Shown here piece by piece: positions 8,210 to 16,585 of a DNA stretch of 64,000 nt (positions are counted from its first letter, which is position 1; every line of letters begins with the position of its first letter). The stretch spans positions 1 through 64,000 of the forward strand of contig DBBQ01000038.1 in the NCBI GenBank assembly GCA_002292265.1, written 5' to 3'. The notes beneath the pieces are model-generated. The model saw only the letters and a list, made by a program, of their open reading frames with translations, did not search any database and had not been told where the DNA came from. A program made the translations under genes and the position numbers. The stretch comes from Flavobacteriaceae bacterium UBA980. GTDB lineage: Bacteria; Bacteroidota; Bacteroidia; Flavobacteriales; Flavobacteriaceae.

Positions 8210-8629
8210 ATGTCAATTAATCCAAAACAAATAGTCATCTCTATCTTGGAAACAAACAGCAAAATGCTAGAGGTTTTGGGACACGCGTTGAAGCCTTTTG
8301 AAATTTCTCTTCAGCAATTTAATGTTCTTCGGATTTTGAGAGGTCAAAAAGGAGTTGCTGCAAATTTATCCACCGTCCAGGAGCGTATGGTAAATCGGAT
8401 GAGCAACACCACGCGTATCATTGACAAACTGATTGACAAAGAATATGTAGAACGCAGCATTTGTAAAAACAACAGAAGAAAGATCGAATTGTTCATTACA
8501 GAAGAAGGATTGTCCTTATTAAAAAAAGTAGATCCGATTGTTGATCAAGCTGAAGCCGAGATCTTACAATCACTAAAGCCTATTGAACAAGAAGAGCTCT
8601 TCACTCTTTTAAAAAAAATCAATATTTAA
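8210..8629 (+). CDS. MarR-family transcriptional regulator
   Basis: A 139-residue winged-helix regulator of the MarR family, DNA-binding as a dimer. The core is visible: LQQFNVLRILRG (helix 2), STVQERMVNRMSNTTRIIDKLIDKEYVERSI (recognition helix and start of the wing), KNNRRKIELFITEEG (wing), and flanking helices for dimerisation. No conserved Cys typical of OhrR-type oxidant sensors is seen in the N-terminal helix, so the ligand is unknown. It has its own consensus promoter and precedes the CDGSH miniprotein and the trp operon, which has a separate promoter. Confidence 0.88.
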   Translation: MSINPKQIVISILETNSKMLEVLGHALKPFEISLQQFNVLRILRGQKGVAANLSTVQERMVNRMSNTTRIIDKLIDKEYVERSICKNNRRKIELFITEEGLSLLKKVDPIVDQAEAEILQSLKPIEQEELFTLLKKINI

Positions 8630-8646
8630 TTAAAATCAGTACATTT

Positions 8647-8730
8647 TTGAAAGCAAACAGACCAAAATGCGGTTGTGGAAACACACAAAATCCCGTGGGA
8701 TATTGTGACGGTTCGCACTTAAATAAATAA
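8647..8730 (+). CDS. Tiny CDGSH-type iron-sulfur protein
   Basis: A 27-codon frame from TTG 8647 carries the whole CDGSH pattern: KCGCGNTQNPVGYCDGSHLNK, i.e. C-x-C-x2-T ... C-D-G-S-H with three Cys and one His ready to hold a [2Fe-2S] cluster. No ATG is available in frame before the motif; the frame stays open upstream into the end of the MarR gene, so the start (TTG, or an ATT further up) is uncertain. It may be the surviving end of a longer CDGSH protein or a genuine miniprotein. It is likely cotranscribed with the MarR gene. The motif match is direct; expression is inferred. Confidence 0.5.
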   Translation: MKANRPKCGCGNTQNPVGYCDGSHLNK

Positions 8731-8744
8731 TTATTGTTCGGGGA

Positions 8745-8773
8745 TTGGGGTTATAAAATTTATACTATATTTG
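8745..8773 (+). promoter_or_regulatory. Promoter of the trp operon
   Basis: TTG at about 8745-8747 (in GGATTGGGG), an 18-nt spacer, then TATATTTG at 8766-8773, matching TTG-N17..23-TAnnTTTG. The predicted transcription start, a few bases after the box, falls within about 3 nt of the leader-peptide ATG at 8779, so the trp leader may be translated from a leaderless or nearly leaderless transcript. Confidence 0.7.
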
Positions 8774-8778
8774 ATTTA

Positions 8779-8829
8779 ATGAACCGATCAATAATTTTTT
8801 TCAGCTGGTGGCACACGAATCAAACATGA
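8779..8829 (+). CDS. trpL: trp operon leader peptide
   Basis: A 16-residue open frame, MNRSIIFFSWWHTNQT, with two tandem Trp codons (TGG TGG at 8806-8811). It lies between the trp promoter and an intrinsic terminator, with trpE starting 76 nt after its stop. This is the classical layout for ribosome-mediated attenuation: stalling at the Trp codons when charged tRNA-Trp is scarce would keep the terminator from forming. I did not find a clear antiterminator partner for the terminator's 5' arm by eye, so the switching mechanism is inferred. Confidence 0.85.
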   Translation: MNRSIIFFSWWHTNQT

Positions 8830-8861
8830 TACGCGTGAAACAACTGAATACAATTAATACA

Positions 8862-8891
8862 AAAGGCTTGTCATCACGACAGGCCTTTTTT
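8862..8891 (+). terminator. trp attenuator (intrinsic terminator)
   Basis: The 5' arm AAAGGCTTGTC (8862-8872), the loop ATCAC and the 3' arm GACAGGCCTTT (8878-8888) form an 11-bp stem with one G-U pair, followed at once by a T run (to 8891) and more T-rich sequence. It ends 14 nt before trpE, after the Trp-rich leader peptide, so it acts as the attenuator rather than an end-of-operon terminator. Confidence 0.85.
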
Positions 8892-8905
8892 AATTTTGGC
8901 ACCTT

Positions 8906-10306
8906 ATGAAAACATTTGCCCTTAAAACAGAACATAAAAAAATACTCGCAGATACGCTTACACCCGTAAGTGCCTATCTTAAAATACGCGATGTTTTTCC
9001 ACATTCACTTTTATTAGAGAGTAGTGACTATCATGCAAACAACAATGATTTTTCCTACATCTGCTGTAACCCCATTGCTTCCATCGAATTAAAAAACGGG
9101 GTGTTAAGTACGCAATATCCTGACGGAAGTTCGACCGTTGAACAAGCAGATCCAAGCATGGATATCCCGGAGCGTATTCACCAATTTTCTCAGCAATTTA
9201 ATAGCGAGCGCTTTCCTTTTAAATTTATCAGCAATGGTATCTTTGGCTACATCGCTCATGATGCAGTAGATCGTTTTGAGAACGTCAAGCTCAATAAAAC
9301 CAAACCTGGGCACGACATACCAGACATCTATTATGCCGTGTATCAAAATATTATTGCCATTAGCCTCTTTAATCACGAGGCGCATTTGTTTTCGCATGTT
9401 TATGAAGGAGAACACAATCTTAACGAAATTGAAATTCTGCTCAACACAAAAAACAGCAGCCACTTTAGTTTTGAAAAAGTAGGGAAGAAAACTTCTAACC
9501 TCACCGATGAGCAATTTATCGACTTCGTCAAAAAAGGGAAAGAACATTGTTTTAGAGGCGATGTTTTCCAATTGGTGCTTTCGCGTAGCTTTTCCCAAGG
9601 ATTTAAAGGGGACGAATTTAATGTCTATCGCACCCTGCGTTCCATTAACCCTTCGCCTTATTTATTCTTCTTTGATTACGGCGACTTTAAGATCTTTGGA
9701 AGCTCCCCCGAAGCACAACTCATTGTTCAAAATGGCAAAGCCGAAATTCACCCTATCGCGGGAACGTTCCGCCGGACAGGTGATGATGAAAAAGACGCAC
9801 TCGCCGCTGGAGAATTAGCTAAAGATCCAAAAGAAAATAGCGAACACGTGATGCTGATCGATCTCGCTCGCAATGATTTAAGCCGCAATGGTTCTGAAGT
9901 TGTGGTAGAGAAAAACAGAGAGATTCAATTTTATTCACACGTAATTCACTTGGTCTCAAAAGTAAGCTGCACCATGAAAAAAGCAGCTAAAACCTTTAGG
10001 GTAGTCGCCGACACCTTCCCGGCAGGGACATTGAGTGGCGCGCCTAAACACAACGCCTTACAATTGATTGATCGCTATGAAACCACCCAACGTAATTTTT
10101 ACGGAGGGGCGATTGGCTATATGGACTTCCATGGGAATTTCAATCACGCCATCATCATTCGTTCTTTCTTAAGTAAAAACCACCAACTACACTATCAAGC
10201 TGGGGCTGGAATTGTGGCAGACTCTGTCCCAGAAAGTGAGTTGCAAGAAGTATATAACAAATTAGGTGCTTTAGACAAAGCCTTAACATTAGCTGAAGAC
10301 GTATAA
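8906..10306 (+). CDS. trpE: Anthranilate synthase component I
   Basis: A 466-residue chorismate-using enzyme; with TrpG it makes anthranilate, the first step of tryptophan synthesis in the cytosol. The chorismate-binding domain shows VFQLVLSRSF, FGSSPEAQL, HPIAGTFRRTGDD, LIDLARNDLSR and AGTLSGAPKHNAL, all standard. The N-terminal feedback region contains LLESSDYH (relatives have LLES), suggesting inhibition by Trp is retained. It is the first structural gene after the attenuator; trpG follows after 2 nt. A PabB identity is unlikely given the full trp operon downstream. Confidence 0.96.
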   Translation: MKTFALKTEHKKILADTLTPVSAYLKIRDVFPHSLLLESSDYHANNNDFSYICCNPIASIELKNGVLSTQYPDGSSTVEQADPSMDIPERIHQFSQQFNSERFPFKFISNGIFGYIAHDAVDRFENVKLNKTKPGHDIPDIYYAVYQNIIAISLFNHEAHLFSHVYEGEHNLNEIEILLNTKNSSHFSFEKVGKKTSNLTDEQFIDFVKKGKEHCFRGDVFQLVLSRSFSQGFKGDEFNVYRTLRSINPSPYLFFFDYGDFKIFGSSPEAQLIVQNGKAEIHPIAGTFRRTGDDEKDALAAGELAKDPKENSEHVMLIDLARNDLSRNGSEVVVEKNREIQFYSHVIHLVSKVSCTMKKAAKTFRVVADTFPAGTLSGAPKHNALQLIDRYETTQRNFYGGAIGYMDFHGNFNHAIIIRSFLSKNHQLHYQAGAGIVADSVPESELQEVYNKLGALDKALTLAEDV

Positions 10307-10308
10307 TT

Positions 10309-10872
10309 ATGAAGAAAGTATTTGTTATCGATAATTATGATTCATTTACCTATAATCTAGTTCACTATCTCGAAGAACTGGACTGTGAGGTAACCGTAAA
10401 AAGAAACGATCAATTTGAGTTGGACGAGCTAGAAGACTACCCCCTTCTCCTCCTCTCTCCCGGTCCAGGCATTCCAGACGAATCGGGTTTACTTAAAGCG
10501 GTCATTGAGCGTTATGCTCCTTCTAAAAAAATCTTAGGGATCTGTTTAGGACAGCAAGCCATCGGAGAAGTTTTTGGCGCTAGCCTCATCAACTTAGACA
10601 AGGTCTATCACGGGATTGCTACCCCAGTAAAAGTCATTAAAGAGGATGTTTTATTTAAAGACCTCCCCGATGTTTTTGACATTGGACGATATCATTCTTG
10701 GGTCGTAGCAACTCCTTTACCTGAAGCGCTTATTGCGACTTCTGTAGACGAAGAGGGACAGTTAATGTCCCTGCGTCATAAGACCTATGATGTTTGCGCG
10801 GTGCAATACCATCCTGAATCTGTACTCACCCCACACGGAAAAAAAATATTAGATAACTGGATCAATAGTTAA
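10309..10872 (+). CDS. trpG: Anthranilate synthase component II (glutamine amidotransferase)
   Basis: A 187-residue class I glutamine amidotransferase giving ammonia to TrpE. Motifs are DNYDSFTYNLVHYL, LLLSPGPGIP, the nucleophile Cys in GICLGQQAIGE, and the catalytic pair in QYHPESVLTPHG. Length and start (MKKVFVIDNYDSF) are normal. It lies 2 nt after trpE and 2 nt before trpD, so it is tightly coupled. In some bacteria the same subunit also serves PabB; nothing here decides that. Confidence 0.96.
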   Translation: MKKVFVIDNYDSFTYNLVHYLEELDCEVTVKRNDQFELDELEDYPLLLLSPGPGIPDESGLLKAVIERYAPSKKILGICLGQQAIGEVFGASLINLDKVYHGIATPVKVIKEDVLFKDLPDVFDIGRYHSWVVATPLPEALIATSVDEEGQLMSLRHKTYDVCAVQYHPESVLTPHGKKILDNWINS

Positions 10873-10874
10873 GC

Positions 10875-11870
10875 ATGAAAGCCATACTCAACAGACTCAT
10901 ACAACACCAACAACTCAGCAAAGAAGAGGCGCGGCAAATGATCATCAATATCGCCGATGGTCAATACAACACTTCACAAATCGCTTCTTTCCTTGCCGTC
11001 TATATGATGCGCAGCATTAGTTTAGAAGAACTAGAGGGCTTCCGTTCGGCATTGCTAGAATTGTGTATTGCGATTGATCTAAGTGAATTTGACACCATCG
11101 ACCTTTGCGGTACAGGGGGAGACGGAAAAGATACTTTTAACATCTCGACTTTATCTTCTTTTGTCACTGCTGGAGCTGGGGTAAAAGTAACCAAACACGG
11201 GAACTATGGGGTTTCTTCGGGTTGTGGATCGAGTAATGTTTTAGAAGACTTAGGGGTTAAATTTTCAAATAACGCAAACTTTTTAAAACGCTGTGTAGAT
11301 CAGGCTGGGATTTGTATTTTACACGCTCCCCTCTTCCACCCTGCGATGAAAAATGTGGCCCCAGTGCGACGAGAATTAGGAGTGAAAACCTTCTTTAATA
11401 TGTTAGGCCCACTGGTGAATCCCGCTTTCCCAAAGAATCAATTGACCGGGGTTTTCAATCTAGAATTAGCCCGTTTATACCACTATCTTTTTCAAAAGAC
11501 CGATACAAACTTCACCATATTGTATGCCTTAGACGGCTATGACGAAATTTCGCTCACTGGTCCTACAAAGGCCTTTAGCAAAAACAGCGAAGGTGTTTTA
11601 ACGCCGCAAGACTTTGGGGTTTTACCCCTGGAGGCAAGCCAAATCGCGGGCGGAGATAATGTGGAGTCTTCGGCAAAGATTTTTATGAATGTAATCCAAA
11701 ACAAAGGCACTCAGGCGCAGCAAGAAGTTGTTTGCGCCAATGCTGGAATGGCCATCGCCACTGCATTAGATTTATCCCCTATAGAAGGCTTTGAAAAAGC
11801 CAAAGAATCTTTGCTTTCTGGAAAAGCATTCGAGTCCTTAACTCAACTTCAAAATTTAAGTAAAGCATGA
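10875..11870 (+). CDS. trpD: Anthranilate phosphoribosyltransferase
   Basis: A 331-residue enzyme that attaches phosphoribosyl from PRPP to anthranilate. The glycine-rich PRPP loop is visible (CGTGGDGKDTFNISTLSSF), as are KHGNYGVSSGCGSSNVLE and the PVRRELGVKTFFNMLGPLVNP anthranilate site. The family length is normal. Its TGA overlaps the ATG of trpC (ATGA), suggesting translational coupling. Confidence 0.96.
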   Translation: MKAILNRLIQHQQLSKEEARQMIINIADGQYNTSQIASFLAVYMMRSISLEELEGFRSALLELCIAIDLSEFDTIDLCGTGGDGKDTFNISTLSSFVTAGAGVKVTKHGNYGVSSGCGSSNVLEDLGVKFSNNANFLKRCVDQAGICILHAPLFHPAMKNVAPVRRELGVKTFFNMLGPLVNPAFPKNQLTGVFNLELARLYHYLFQKTDTNFTILYALDGYDEISLTGPTKAFSKNSEGVLTPQDFGVLPLEASQIAGGDNVESSAKIFMNVIQNKGTQAQQEVVCANAGMAIATALDLSPIEGFEKAKESLLSGKAFESLTQLQNLSKA

Positions 11871-12652
11871 GCATCTTAGACCGTATTGTTGCCGATAAAA
11901 GAATCGAAGTTGCCCAGCGAAAGCAGCTATTCCCTACCTCCTACTGGGAAGCTTCTCTGCTATTCGATCGCCCAGCAAACCCTTTGGCGGAACGCCTTAG
12001 AACAAGCTCCTCTGGTATTATCGCAGAACACAAACGCCGTTCTCCTTCCAAACAAAACATTAACAGCTCCCTTTCTGTTGCTACTGTTGCCAGTGGCTAT
12101 GAAAGCGCAGGAGTCTGTGGAATGTCGGTTTTGACAGACGGGAAGTATTTTGGAGGATCGCTAGACGATTTAACTTTGGCGAGAGCCTCCTCCAATTTTC
12201 CGCTTTTGCGCAAAGAGTTCATCATTGACGAATATCAATTGATTGAAGCCAAAGCCCATGGCGCAGATGTGATCTTATTGATCGCAGCAGTCTTGAGTCG
12301 TTCAGAAATACAGCAACTCTCTACCGCAGCTAAAGGTTTAGGACTAGACGTTTTACTTGAGGTTCACAATCTCGAAGAATTAGAAAAATCCATCATGCCT
12401 ACTTTAGACATGCTTGGAGTCAATAATCGCAATCTGAAAACCTTTGAAGTTTCGCTGGATACAAGTATAACTTTAGCCGAGAAAATCCCTGCTGAATTTG
12501 TCAAAGTTTCTGAAAGCGGTATAAGCGATGTAAACGCCATCAAAGACTTAATGACCTATGGTTACCAAGGTTTTTTAGTGGGCGAAAACTTTATGAAAAC
12601 AAACGATCCCGGTGCAGCAGCACAGGATTTTATCCAACAATTAGAAGCATGA
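11867..12652 (+). CDS. trpC: Indole-3-glycerol-phosphate synthase
   Basis: A 261-residue TIM barrel that closes the indole ring. It begins MSILDRIVADKRIEVAQRK, as the family does; IIAEHKRRSPSK holds the catalytic Lys, and MSVLTDGKYFGGSL, PLLRKEFIIDEYQL, GADVILLIAAVL, GVNNRNLKTFEV and VSESGIS follow in order. It is a stand-alone enzyme, not a TrpC-TrpF fusion as in enterobacteria. It overlaps both neighbours by 4 nt. Confidence 0.96.
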   Translation: MSILDRIVADKRIEVAQRKQLFPTSYWEASLLFDRPANPLAERLRTSSSGIIAEHKRRSPSKQNINSSLSVATVASGYESAGVCGMSVLTDGKYFGGSLDDLTLARASSNFPLLRKEFIIDEYQLIEAKAHGADVILLIAAVLSRSEIQQLSTAAKGLGLDVLLEVHNLEELEKSIMPTLDMLGVNNRNLKTFEVSLDTSITLAEKIPAEFVKVSESGISDVNAIKDLMTYGYQGFLVGENFMKTNDPGAAAQDFIQQLEA

Positions 12653-13266
12653 AATTAAAAGTCTGCGGCATGCGAGAACCCGATAATATTGCTGCGCTTA
12701 GCGCTTTGCAACCAGATTATATGGGGTTTATCTTCTGGGCACTGTCGAGTCGTTATGTAAACGAAACGACACCCGTTTTAGACAAAAGCATTAAAAAAAC
12801 AGGGGTTTTTGTTGATGCATCAGTGGACTATATTCAAAGCAGTATTAGCGCACATCAATTGCAAGCAGTTCAATTACATGGGGAAGAAACGCCTGGTTAT
12901 TGTCAATTGGTTCAAGGTTTTGGGGTAGAAGTCATCAAAGCTTTTTCTGTAAAAGACGCTTTTGATTTTAGTATGCTTGAAGCCTATGAAAACAGTTGTG
13001 ATTTCTTTTTATTTGACACCAAAGGCGCCTTACCCGGTGGAAACGGCTACACCTTTGACTGGAGTTTATTAAAGGAATATCCTTCTCAAAAACCCTTCTT
13101 TTTAAGTGGCGGAATTGGGTTAGAAAACACACATGAGATTAAAGAATTATTAAATACGGATTTACCCCTCCATGCTATTGATGTAAATAGTAAATTTGAA
13201 GTCGCTCCGGGGATTAAAAAAATTGAAGAATTAACACAATTTAAAAACGAATTGTATGAACTATAA
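12649..13266 (+). CDS. trpF: Phosphoribosylanthranilate isomerase
   Basis: A 205-residue TIM-barrel isomerase. The catalytic Cys is in KVCGMREPDNI at the start, and the later motifs are MGFIFWALSSRYV, TGVFVDAS, VQLHGEE, FDTKGALPGGNGYTFDW (catalytic Asp) and FFLSGGIGLEN. It overlaps trpC by 4 nt and trpB by 11 nt, which supports one translated unit. Its sequence is more diverged than the other trp proteins, as is usual for TrpF. Confidence 0.94.
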   Translation: MKLKVCGMREPDNIAALSALQPDYMGFIFWALSSRYVNETTPVLDKSIKKTGVFVDASVDYIQSSISAHQLQAVQLHGEETPGYCQLVQGFGVEVIKAFSVKDAFDFSMLEAYENSCDFFLFDTKGALPGGNGYTFDWSLLKEYPSQKPFFLSGGIGLENTHEIKELLNTDLPLHAIDVNSKFEVAPGIKKIEELTQFKNELYEL

Positions 13267-14437
13267 TGTAGATGAAAAAGGATATTACGGCGACTTTGGC
13301 GGAGCCTATATACCTGAAATGTTGTACCCCAATGTAGCCGAGTTACGCCAAAGTTATTTAAAGATTTCTGCAGAACCCGACTTTAAAAAAGAGTTTGACG
13401 ATTTACTCAAGGAATACGTAGGGCGACCTACTCCCTTGTACTTCGCTAAACGTTTATCTGAGCGTTACAATACTAAAATCTATCTCAAAAGAGAAGATCT
13501 TTGCCATACTGGTGCGCATAAAGTCAACAATACCATAGGGCAGATCTTACTGGCAAAACGCCTAGGGAAAAACCGCATTATCGCAGAAACTGGTGCTGGG
13601 CAACACGGAGTGGCTACCGCCACCGTTTGTGCCTTAATGGGAATTGAATGTATTGTTTATATGGGGGAATTAGACATTGAGCGACAAGCACCCAATGTTG
13701 CCCGTATGAAAATGCTCGGCGCCGAAGTTCGCCCAGCGCAATCGGGTAGTAAAACCTTAAAAGATGCTACAAACGAAGCTATTCGCGACTGGATCAATAA
13801 CCCTGTAGATACGCATTATATCATTGGGTCTGTGGTAGGACCGCATCCTTATCCGGATATGGTGGCCCGTTTTCAATCGGTGATTAGTGAAGAAACAAAA
13901 TGGCAATTACAAGAATTAGAAGGCCGTGATTATCCTGACCATGTGATCGCATGCGTGGGTGGAGGAAGTAATGCTGCTGGACTCTATTACCACTACCTCA
14001 ACGATGATCGAGTGAATATTATCGCTGTTGAAGCCGCTGGAAAAGGCATTGACTCTGGCGAAAGTGCTGCCACATCTGCCCTAGGAAAAGAAGGCATTAT
14101 TCACGGAAGTAAAACCTTGTTAATGCAAACCCCAGACGGACAAATCACCGAGCCTTATTCTATTTCGGCTGGATTAGATTATCCGGGTGTGGGTCCCATG
14201 CACGCGCATTTATTTCGCTCTAAACGTGCAGAATTTATCTCTATCCCAGATCAAGAAGCCATGGACTGGGGCTTGACCCTTTCTCAAATGGAAGGGATTA
14301 TTCCCGCCATTGAAACGGCCCATGCTTTTGCCGCACTAGACGTGCGTAAGTTTGGCCCAGAAGAAGTAATTGTATTTAACTGTTCAGGTCGTGGAGACAA
14401 AGACTTGGATACCTATATTGACTATTTTAAGTTATAA
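13256..14437 (+). CDS. trpB: Tryptophan synthase beta subunit
   Basis: A 393-residue PLP enzyme joining indole and serine to form tryptophan in an alpha2-beta2 complex. The PLP Lys is in TGAHKVNNTIGQ, and ETGAGQHGVATA, the phosphate loop GGGSNAAG, GVGPMHAHL and the C-terminal NCSGRGDKD are all present. It is a type-1 TrpB. The start MNYNVDEKGYYGDFGGAYIPE lies inside the end of trpF. The stop overlaps the trpA ATG (TAATG), so alpha and beta subunits are coupled. Confidence 0.97.
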   Translation: MNYNVDEKGYYGDFGGAYIPEMLYPNVAELRQSYLKISAEPDFKKEFDDLLKEYVGRPTPLYFAKRLSERYNTKIYLKREDLCHTGAHKVNNTIGQILLAKRLGKNRIIAETGAGQHGVATATVCALMGIECIVYMGELDIERQAPNVARMKMLGAEVRPAQSGSKTLKDATNEAIRDWINNPVDTHYIIGSVVGPHPYPDMVARFQSVISEETKWQLQELEGRDYPDHVIACVGGGSNAAGLYYHYLNDDRVNIIAVEAAGKGIDSGESAATSALGKEGIIHGSKTLLMQTPDGQITEPYSISAGLDYPGVGPMHAHLFRSKRAEFISIPDQEAMDWGLTLSQMEGIIPAIETAHAFAALDVRKFGPEEVIVFNCSGRGDKDLDTYIDYFKL

Positions 14438-15201
14438 TGAATCGAATCGATCAAAAATTTCAAGAGGATAAAAAACTCTTGTCCATCTATTATTCTGCAG
14501 GATACCCTAGCCTTGAGGACACTGTTCCTATCTTAAAAAATTTACAAGCTGCTGGCGTGGATATGGTTGAAATAGGCCTGCCTTTTTCAGACCCCTTAGC
14601 TGATGGTCCTACCATTCAAGAAAGTTCTACTCAGGCTTTGCGCAATGGCATGACAACAGAAAAACTGTTTACGCAGTTGGAAAACATCAGAGAGCACATT
14701 GACATTCCGCTTGTATTGATGGGCTATTTTAATCCTATGATGCAATATGGGATTGAAAAATTTTGTCAACGTAGTGAAGCCATTGGGATCGATGGTCTAA
14801 TTATTCCTGATCTACCGGTAGATGTCTATCATGAAGACTACAAGGCTTTATTTGATAAACAGGGTTTGTACAATATGTTTTTAATCACCCCACAAACCCC
14901 AGAAGAGCGTATTCGTTACATTGACGAAGTCTCTAATGGATTTATCTATATGGTGAGTAGTGCCAGTGTGACAGGAGCAAAAAGCACCTTTGGCAATACG
15001 CAAACAGATTACTTCCAACGCATCGCTTCCATGGGATTGAATACCCCAACAGTAGTCGGTTTTGGAATCAGTAATGCTGAGACGTATGATGCGGCGACTG
15101 CAGCTTCTCGGGGAGCGATCATTGGCTCTGCCTTTATTAAGTTTTTAACAGAAAAAGGGATTGATCAGGTTGAAGAGTTTGTAAAAACTATTCGGGATTA
15201 A
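14437..15201 (+). CDS. trpA: Tryptophan synthase alpha subunit
   Basis: A 254-residue TIM barrel that releases indole from indole-3-glycerol phosphate. The catalytic Glu is in VEIGLPFSDPLADGPTIQ, and the Asp in GLIIPDLPVD; the phosphate site GFGISNAET is present near the C-terminus. It is the last gene of the operon and its end overlaps the convergent glycosylase-like gene by 14 nt, so there is no room for a separate terminator between them. Confidence 0.97.
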   Translation: MNRIDQKFQEDKKLLSIYYSAGYPSLEDTVPILKNLQAAGVDMVEIGLPFSDPLADGPTIQESSTQALRNGMTTEKLFTQLENIREHIDIPLVLMGYFNPMMQYGIEKFCQRSEAIGIDGLIIPDLPVDVYHEDYKALFDKQGLYNMFLITPQTPEERIRYIDEVSNGFIYMVSSASVTGAKSTFGNTQTDYFQRIASMGLNTPTVVGFGISNAETYDAATAASRGAIIGSAFIKFLTEKGIDQVEEFVKTIRD

Positions 15202-15850
15202 AAACACTTCCATACTGCTCCACCCTAAAGTCAAAGGTGGTATAGTTCGGATCTTTGGCTTTATTTTCTTTGTAAACCTCCATACTACCAATCGCGCGAT
15301 TTGCAGTTCCTGAAGGTGCGGTTAAACTATAGGTTGTAATGGTTCTCCCTGCCCATTGAAATTGATGTTTTCTAGGGACATTACTGTAGAGCACTTCTAA
15401 GCTTATCCCTTCTTTTTTTGCTAATTTTCGAAAGAAGTATTCAGGACCATTCTTACTGTTGCCTCCCGTAAATATCAAAGTATCTACTGTAGGATGCTTT
15501 TTTAAAATCCCCAATACATCTCTTAATTCTGGCTGTTGCATTCCTAAATCTGAAGCGTCTATCTTATCCCGATAGGCTGCCCCTAAAATATCACAAACCC
15601 CTATTTTTTCTCGTTGTAAAAACGTCTTGCGCTGTTCAATAGCAAAGTGGGTGTTTTCATAAACTAAGCCTAGATTATAAATACGATCCCAGACTTTCCA
15701 CAACAAACCATTGCTACTGCCATAGCAAAAATCCACATCTTCATCGTTTAGATCTCCTGTTGTAAAGCGCGGGGGAGGTAAGGTGCCTACGATTAAACGT
15801 GTTGTATCTGTTAAAATATAAGGGGGATAAGGATGTGTGTGGTGAAACAT
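15188..15850 (-). CDS. Uracil-DNA-glycosylase-superfamily protein
   Basis: A 220-residue protein resembling the single-domain UDG superfamily, in particular the branch annotated as hypoxanthine/uracil glycosylase-like. The leading LIVGTLPPPRF matches the phosphate/water loop (usual form GTxPxxxS), GVCDILGAAYRD matches the middle of the fold, and FTGGNSKNGPEYFF and LTAPSGTANRA (leucine-loop region) follow. Excision activity is plausible but not proven by sequence. It converges on trpA with a 14-nt overlap. Confidence is high for the superfamily and low for substrate. Confidence 0.7.
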   Translation of the reverse strand: MFHHTHPYPPYILTDTTRLIVGTLPPPRFTTGDLNDEDVDFCYGSSNGLLWKVWDRIYNLGLVYENTHFAIEQRKTFLQREKIGVCDILGAAYRDKIDASDLGMQQPELRDVLGILKKHPTVDTLIFTGGNSKNGPEYFFRKLAKKEGISLEVLYSNVPRKHQFQWAGRTITTYSLTAPSGTANRAIGSMEVYKENKAKDPNYTTFDFRVEQYGSVFNPE

Positions 15851-16041
15851 TGGGCAGTTTGCTAAAAAACGATTCGTCTAGTTTGGTACTTAAAGAACGA
15901 CAAACTTAGCGTAATGCGTAACAAAAAAATAAAAACATCTTTTCAATTTTTAAAATACTCCAAGAAATAATCCCTCTTTGGGAAATAAATTTTTTTATTC
16001 GACTGTAAATGACGTAATTATACGTGCTATAAGTTATAAGA
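15851..16041. other. Intergenic, AT-rich, no gene seen
   Basis: 191 nt between the glycosylase-like gene and the broken LytS kinase. It contains A/T tracts and no open frame of note, no clear TAnnTTTG box in the right place, and no tRNA or hairpin-T-run that I could support. Confidence 0.5.
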
Positions 16042-16585
16042 ATGATACTACTCCAAGTCTCTGGTCTTGATTATGGATTGATTGAAGATTATTTCCCTTT
16101 GATCATCTCAAACATTCTTGTGCTTTTATTTTTCTTGTTTTTTCAAAGCAACAAACAAAAAGCGGATACAGCCTATAAAAGTCATATTGCGGAATTGGAG
16201 GCTCGATCACTTCGGGCACAGATGAATCCCCATTTTATTTTACAACGTCTTAAACAGTGTCCAGAGTTTGATGATTCTCAAAGGAGAACGGGAGTCCAAT
16301 CGCTACATCGGAATGCTGTCCAAACTCCTTCGATTTACTTTGGAAATGAGCACCAAAGAAAGCATCACCTTGGAAGAAGAAATCGATTATTTAGACTCCT
16401 ATTTGGGATTGCAAAAAATGCGTCTGGATTCCACGATGGAATACGATGTTGAGGTTCAGTTAAATCAAAACATCAAAGAATACACCCTCCCGCCCATGCT
16501 TGTTCAGCCCATCGTTGAAAACTCAATACTCCATGGGATCAGTTCGTTAAAAGATCGGAACGGCAAGGTAACGGTGCGTTTGCAA
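16042..16585 (+). pseudogene. LytS/YehU-type sensor histidine kinase, frameshifted and truncated
   Basis: The N-terminal part has one membrane helix (YFPLIISNILVLLFFLFF), a short coiled region and the His-kinase box AQMNPHFI. A one-base insertion near 16239-16243 then shifts the frame; the next frame carries NVLNSVQSLMILKGERESNRYIGMLSKLL, STKESITLEEEIDYL and PPMLVQPIVENSILHGIS (the N-box of the ATPase). The ATPase domain stops around DRNGKVTVRL, where unrelated S74/tail-fibre sequence begins. The LytTR response regulator that normally accompanies such kinases is missing. This is a dead gene with two lesions, one of which is a recombination junction. Confidence 0.85.

Noticed and set aside
8811..8860. 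Antiterminator hairpin in the trp leader
   Set aside because: CACACG/CGCGTG can pair weakly, but I found no segment complementary to the terminator 5' arm, so I did not annotate it.
9104..9598. 164-codon antisense frame inside trpE
   Set aside because: Shadow of trpE; no domain, no promoter, and trpE is certain.
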